From Dethiobacter alkaliphilus AHT 1 (GTDB lineage Bacteria > Bacillota > Dethiobacteria > Dethiobacterales > Dethiobacteraceae), in NCBI RefSeq assembly GCF_000174415.1, contig NZ_ACJM01000001.1, positions 310,001 through 374,000 of the forward strand: DNA of 64,000 nt, written 5' to 3'. The notes beneath the pieces were generated by a model. That model ran no database searches. It was not told the origin of the DNA and worked only from the letters and a program-made list of their open reading frames with translations. Of the stretch, positions 62,016-64,000 are shown one piece after another. Position numbers and translations under genes: made by a program. Within the stretch, counting starts at the first letter, position 1; each line of letters begins with the position of its first letter.

Positions 62016-62052
62016 TTGTTGGGCTAAAGAAATTAGTATATAATATCTTTAG
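62016..62052 (+). promoter_or_regulatory. Promoter and operator of the Phd/RelE pair
   Basis: TTGTTG (62016-62021), 17 bp, TATAAT (62039-62044). Arms CTAAAGA (62024-62030) and TCTTTAG (62046-62052) form an inverted repeat across the -10 box, a fitting site for autorepression by the antitoxin-toxin complex. Confidence 0.7.
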
Positions 62053-62073
62053 ATTGGTAAGGGGGATGGTTTC

Positions 62074-62346
62074 ATGCCAAACATTAAATCCAGTACGGAC
62101 TTAAGGAATAACTATAATGAAATTTCTACATTCTGCCGTGAAAGCAGGGAGCCTGTCTTTATTACGAAAAACGGACAGGGTGATTTGGCCGTTATGAGCA
62201 TGGAGGTTTATGAGATGCTAATCGGTAAGCTTGAACTATACCGCCAGCTTGACGAGGGAAGGGCGGCGGTAGCAGAGGGCAGGAAGCGTCCGCTCGAAGA
62301 TGTCATGAGAGACATCCGCCAGGAAATTAAAGATGGCAAGATATAA
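62074..62346 (+). CDS. Phd/YefM-family antitoxin
   Basis: 90 residues. The Phd/YefM N-terminal DNA-binding fold is recognisable (IKSSTDLRNNYNEISTFCRESREPVFITKNGQGDLAVMSMEVYEML), with an acidic helical C-terminus for toxin binding. AAGGGGG precedes ATG 62074. The stop overlaps the toxin start by 14 bp. Confidence 0.88.
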   Translation: MPNIKSSTDLRNNYNEISTFCRESREPVFITKNGQGDLAVMSMEVYEMLIGKLELYRQLDEGRAAVAEGRKRPLEDVMRDIRQEIKDGKI

Positions 62347-62647
62347 GGTTGACATATCTGAACCTGCTGAAAACGACCTTCGCGACATTGTTAGATATAT
62401 CTCCGCGCAACTGTCTGCGCCTATGACGGCAATTAAGATGATGGATACCATGAACGAAGCGATAGCGGGACTTGCTCTTATGCCGCAAAAATGCTCTTTT
62501 GTGACGGATGAAAGACTTGCAATGTTAGGATATCGCAAGCTGCCCGTAAAGAACTATATTGTCTTTTTCACGATAAACGAAAAGTCAAAAGTCGTTGATG
62601 TGGAGAGAATCCTCTACACAAGACGCGACTGGCACCGTTTCCTCTAA
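62333..62647 (+). CDS. RelE/ParE-family toxin
   Basis: 104 residues with the ParE/RelE pattern: YKVDISEPAENDLRDIVRYISAQLSAP, MPQKC...LGYRKLPVKNYIVFFTINEKSKVVDVERILYTRRDW. The GYRKLPV...YIVFF and R(I/V)LY..RDW segments are diagnostic. RelE-type toxins cut mRNA on the ribosome and ParE-type toxins block gyrase; sequence alone does not decide. Cognate to the overlapping antitoxin. Confidence 0.88.
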   Translation: MARYKVDISEPAENDLRDIVRYISAQLSAPMTAIKMMDTMNEAIAGLALMPQKCSFVTDERLAMLGYRKLPVKNYIVFFTINEKSKVVDVERILYTRRDWHRFL

Positions 62648-62769
62648 ATGTCTTTTCCGTCTGCGGCCACTTTGAATGTTGTCCCCAGGGATATTTTCTG
62701 ACACCAGCGGTCCTACTATTTCGCGGAAATATTGCTTAAAAAACCCCAAAAATTTTTTTATAAAAACGC

Positions 62770-62798
62770 TTGCAATGAAAAAAATAATCTGCTACAAT
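62770..62798 (+). promoter_or_regulatory. Promoter of the large candidate RNA
   Basis: TTGCAA (62770-62775), 17 bp, TACAAT (62793-62798). The expected start at about 62805 is one base before the 5' arm of the closing stem. Confidence 0.75.
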
Positions 62799-62804
62799 GT
62801 CACT

Positions 62805-63258
62805 AAGCACCATCCCTATAGTAAGTCAGGTTAAACATTTTTTGTAAGAGCGATTTCGTTTTTTGCAGGAAGTAGTTACCAGTCTTTTAAGTGGATCGTG
62901 TTTTTTTGTTTTCGGTTTAGTGTTTTAACAAGTAAGAAGAAGCAATTTGGTATTAAGAAGGTAAGAGGTTGGAAGTTAAAAAGTAAAAAGTAAAGAGTAA
63001 GAAGTAAGTGTAAAAGGTTAACAGTAAGAGTAAGTTAAGAGAAGTAAGCATTAAAAGTAAGATGGAGAAGTTAGTGAGAAGTAAAGATTAAAAGTAACAA
63101 GTAAAAGCAAGATGTAAGAAGTAAGGAAGTGCTTTAAGTATCTTTAAGAGGTTAATGTTAGTAGAAGTTTCTCGAGTGTGTTTGTCAAGTTGTTTGGTAA
63201 ACCTATAGGGATGGTGCTACTTGTAAAAGAGGTCTGCATAGCTGCAGACCTCTTTTTA
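62805..63258 (+). ncRNA. Candidate large structured non-coding RNA closed by a 16-bp stem
   Basis: The 5' arm AGCACCATCCCTATAG (62806-62821) is perfectly complementary to CTATAGGGATGGTGCT (63203-63218). Just past the 3' arm lies a terminator, AAAGAGGTCTGCA-TAGC-TGCAGACCTCTTT (63226-63255) plus T-run. Between the arms the first ~110 nt are U-rich. About 62930-63140 is purine-rich with some 15 degenerate AGTAAG or AAGTAA units, stop codons in all frames and no ribosome-site/ORF pair. Promoter, closing stem and terminator fit together as one ~450-nt RNA. I do not recognise it as OLE, GOLLD, ROOL or 6S RNA. A MITE-like element with 16-bp ends is the main alternative. Confidence 0.65.
62930..63140 (+). 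repeat. Purine-rich degenerate AGTAAG repeat tract
   Basis: About 210 bp almost free of C on the + strand, built from variants such as AAGTAAAAAGTAAAGAGTAA and GAAGTAAG at irregular 6-10 nt spacing. Not a CRISPR: the units are too short and there are no unique spacers. Confidence 0.75.
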
Positions 63259-63293
63259 TTTTCTTGGGAAAGGATGCATCAGGATTATGATGC

Positions 63294-63548
63294 ATGAGTC
63301 CCCGACCGAAAAACAATCTGGATTCCGCATTATCCAAAAGCGACTTTGTTATCTTCAACAATCTAAACAAAATGCCCATACAAACTCATCCAGATTCTGA
63401 ATTAGAAGATCCATTATGTAACACGGCAGTTCTATTACTGGTAGCGTCTTCGCTATTTTTATTTGAATTCTTCTTATCCCCAACTCCAAGACCCCCTATT
63501 AGTAGCAGGACCCATAAAATGGAGTTAGGAACCGTACTTCACTGCTGA
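63294..63548 (+). CDS. Hypothetical small protein with one hydrophobic segment
   Basis: 84 residues. Hydrophilic N-terminus, one hydrophobic segment (AVLLLVASSLFLFEFFL) and a Pro/Arg-rich tail. The ribosome site is weak (AAGGA), and GCATCA/TGATGC arms surround it. Not recognised; may not be expressed. Confidence 0.35.
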   Translation: MSPRPKNNLDSALSKSDFVIFNNLNKMPIQTHPDSELEDPLCNTAVLLLVASSLFLFEFFLSPTPRPPISSRTHKMELGTVLHC

Positions 63549-63611
63549 AGACATGATTAATTCGGATTTTGGGAAATACTATGTTCAACGATCCAGCAGG
63601 AGGACTTATTG

Positions 63612-64000
63612 GTGAGAGACCGATTTACAAATGGATTCATCTCTGGTATTGTTGGTAGCTTAATTGGGGTTCCAATCAGTTTTATACTGCAAGCTTTGGG
63701 GTTTGCTGAGGTTCAAGCAGTAGATTTTACAGCTAAGCTGCTTTATGGCAGACCTGCTATGATGACCAGTGAGATTGTTTGGGCAACAATTATTGGCATA
63801 GGGTTTGCGGGAATATTTGGGGCATTATTTGCCTATTTAATCTTGGCCATTGATAGCAAATACTTGTATCTCAAAGGACTCCTTTACGGTCCCATAGTTT
63901 TTTATCTCTGGTACTCTTTTGTGCTTTTGACCATTGTTGGACAAGTGGAAGTTATAACATTGACTACATCAATTGCAAACACAGTTGCCAACATGATTTA
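63612..64000 (+). CDS. Membrane protein, partial; paralogue of the gene at 25772
   Basis: Open from GTG 63612 (GGAGGA seven nt upstream; TTG 63609 also possible) through the window edge, 129 codons seen. Starts VRDRFTNGFISGIVGSLIGVPISFILQALGF, with later TSEIVWATIIGIGFAGIFGALFAYLILA and YLKGLLYGPIVFYLWY. The order of segments matches the 150-residue protein at 25772, so the two are paralogues. Function unknown. Confidence 0.75.
   Translation, partial: MRDRFTNGFISGIVGSLIGVPISFILQALGFAEVQAVDFTAKLLYGRPAMMTSEIVWATIIGIGFAGIFGALFAYLILAIDSKYLYLKGLLYGPIVFYLWYSFVLLTIVGQVEVITLTTSIANTVANMI

Noticed and set aside
62930-63140. CRISPR array or retron msr-msd
   Set aside because: Repeat units are 5-8 nt and degenerate, without spacers; no cas gene or reverse transcriptase is nearby.
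62806-63218. MITE or insertion sequence with 16-bp terminal inverted repeats
   Set aside because: Flanks (CACTA left, ACTTG right) show no clear target-site duplication, and the promoter and terminator are positioned for transcription exactly across the arms. Kept only as an alternative.

Overview
The window looks like chromosomal DNA of an endospore-forming, probably anaerobic member of the Bacillota (Clostridia-like). The support is CotF-type spore coat genes, a CIRCE/HrcA heat-shock operator, strong GGAGG ribosome binding sites with many GTG and TTG starts, AddAB rather than RecBCD, and a five-heme cytochrome c lipoprotein. Most genes are of mid GC content; the last 12 kb are clearly AT-richer and full of local duplications and gene remnants. 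I cannot name the species from sequence alone. No rRNA, tRNA, CRISPR array, prophage or intact insertion sequence was seen.

Layout. 1-3.3 kb: reverse-strand heat-shock operon (hsp20, dnaK, a DnaJ-like gene cut by the window edge) behind a perfect CIRCE. 3.5-11.5 kb: pentaheme cytochrome lipoprotein, a frameshifted PAS-GAF-PAS gene, a radical SAM gene, a MarR/MATE/half-permease set, and an asparaginase-like gene. 11.8-13.3 kb: a chemoreceptor with a sigma-28-like promoter. 13.5-19.1 kb: a continuous folate/pABA operon (folE, HD hydrolase, folP, folB, folK, pabA, pabB, pabC). 19-32.8 kb: uracil-DNA glycosylase, htpG, gdhA, sugar dehydrogenase lipoprotein, a NERD-helicase, a cNMP/CBS/DUF294 protein, a candidate small RNA beside two coat genes, and membrane proteins. 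32.9-52.7 kb: DNA-processing genes (addB-addA, sbcD-sbcC, SWIM-SNF2 helicase) interleaved with a MntA/HepT pair, an HTH-Uma2 fusion and a class III aminotransferase. 52.7-64 kb: small membrane proteins, an SPL-type radical SAM gene, a hydrolase, a methyltransferase, a Phd/RelE pair, and at least five recognisable remnants of neighbouring genes.

The most unusual object is at 62.77-63.26 kb. A consensus promoter places the transcription start next to a perfect 16-nt arm whose reverse complement lies about 400 nt downstream, immediately before a strong intrinsic terminator. The RNA would be about 450 nt, closed end-to-end by a 16-bp stem, with a U-rich first part and a purine-rich core of degenerate AGTAAG repeats and no convincing ORF. 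I propose it as an undescribed large structured non-coding RNA. A second candidate, at 30.16-30.29 kb, is a compact sRNA of three hairpins and a terminator. Its middle C-rich loop is an exact 8-nt complement of the ribosome binding site of a coat gene 330 nt downstream.

Other points of note: an HD-domain protein sitting where folate synthesis lacks a phosphatase; a HepT toxin whose catalytic His is replaced by Asp; an SbcC with CX6C instead of CXXC at its hook; an HTH-Uma2 gene whose promoter and start codon recur as a dead copy 7.6 kb away; and a dispersed family of GGGACAG/CCGTCCC palindromes between genes.
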